Shown here one piece after another: positions 5,796 through 6,071 of a stretch of DNA of 6,071 nucleotides. The DNA comes from Nocardioides sp. GTDB taxonomy: Bacteria; Actinomycetota; Actinomycetes; Propionibacteriales; Nocardioidaceae. Each line of letters starts with the position of its first letter. The stretch's first letter is position 1. Made by a program: the position numbers and the translations under genes. The stretch covers positions 1-6,071 of the forward strand of contig JAPSKJ010000141.1 in NCBI GenBank assembly GCA_031177735.1. The letters run 5' to 3'. The notes beneath the pieces were generated by a model. It had not been told where the DNA came from and searched no databases. It saw only the letters and a list, made by a program, of their open reading frames with translations.

Positions 5796-6071
5796 CGGGC
5801 AACCTCCTGGATGCTGGTGCGGCCGGTGCGGGTGCGGCCGGCGAACGGTTCGGCTGGGTCGGCTGGGTCGGCTGGGTCGGCCGAGTCCGCGATGTCGAGG
5901 AACACCGATTCCAGGCTCGCGGTGCTGGCGGTGAGCCCGTCCAGGCGCAGGCCGCCGGCGGCGGCTGCGTCGAGCAGCACGGTCAGGGTGTGCTGGAGGT
6001 CGTCGGTCTCCAGGGTGGTCGTGCCGCCGGACTCCAGCACCCGGCGGACACGTGGGTCTCGCCCGCCGAGG
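5792..6071 (-). CDS. ABC transporter ATP-binding protein, C-terminal part
   Basis: The minus-strand frame is open to the right edge of the window and stops with TGA at 5792-5794, so only the last 92 full codons are visible. The nucleotide-binding motifs lie outside. What remains is the accessory C-terminal region of a DrrA-type ATPase. It has a strand-helix pattern around TTTLETDDLQHTLTVLLDAA, followed by LRLDGLTASTASLESVFLDIADS. That matches the family pattern in which an L-x-x-V/T-x-P/A-S-LE-x-VFL motif closes the protein. After it comes an unusual A-D-P repeat linker, then a basic end, GRTRTGRTSIQEVAR. The assignment rests on this C-terminal motif and on the ATGA overlap with an ABC-2 permease gene. 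A GTG near 6040 could look like a start, but the frame continues upstream in family-like sequence, so a separate small protein is unlikely. Confidence 0.85.
   Translation of the reverse strand, partial: LGGRDPRVRRVLESGGTTTLETDDLQHTLTVLLDAAAAGGLRLDGLTASTASLESVFLDIADSADPADPADPAEPFAGRTRTGRTSIQEVAR
5796..5808 (-). promoter_or_regulatory. Strong ribosome binding site of the permease gene
   Basis: On the minus strand, AGGAGG sits seven bases before the permease ATG. It is a perfect match to the anti-Shine-Dalgarno sequence and lies inside the last codons of the ATPase gene. It fixes the permease start at 5795 and supports coupled translation of the two exporter subunits. Confidence 0.85.
5846..5890 (-). 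repeat. 9-bp in-frame tandem repeat coding for Ala-Asp-Pro units
   Basis: Five consecutive 9-base units lie in the ATPase gene. The three middle ones (5855-5881) are identical on the coding strand (GCCGACCCA). The outer two are variants, encoding A-D-S and A-E-P. The protein reads ADS-ADP-ADP-ADP-AEP, an acidic, Pro-rich flexible segment between the conserved C-terminal motif and the basic tail. Any gain or loss of units would keep the frame. Confidence 0.85.

Overview
The window is very GC-rich, uses GTG as well as ATG starts, and has a gene set (GuaB, a DUF5701-like protein, a DesK/DesR-type two-component pair with an ABC-2 exporter) that fits an actinobacterium. A Nocardioides-like member of the Propionibacteriales is my best guess, by protein resemblance only. 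It looks like ordinary chromosome. I see no transposase, integrase, phage gene, CRISPR array, tRNA or rRNA.

Layout, left to right. Positions 1-810 (+) hold the C-terminal part of a DHA2-type MFS drug exporter that enters from the left. It converges on a DUF5701-like gene (837-1439, -), with a strong stem-loop (819-862) at the junction. A 176-bp gap (1440-1615) follows and is dominated by a long imperfect inverted repeat (1505-1598). Next are guaB, IMP dehydrogenase (1616-3121, -), and a 70-bp gap that contains a candidate leaderless guaB promoter. Beyond it lies a tightly packed minus-strand operon, transcribed right to left: ABC ATPase (C-terminus only, 5792-6071), ABC-2 permease (5019-5795), sensor kinase (3809-5026) and NarL-type response regulator (3192-3812). 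Every junction in that operon is an overlap of 4 or 8 bases.

How the genes may work together. The ATPase and permease should form an ABC-2 exporter, and the kinase/regulator pair probably controls that exporter or its substrate response. This is inferred from linkage and family habit; no ligand can be read from the sequence. GuaB makes XMP for guanine nucleotide synthesis and appears to be transcribed from its own promoter. The DUF5701-like gene lies downstream in the same direction, but the inverted repeat separates it from guaB.

I found no clear new multi-gene system. The items most worth a second look are non-coding: the inverted repeat behind guaB, the apparently leaderless guaB promoter, and the hairpin that overlaps the 3' end of the DUF5701-like gene.
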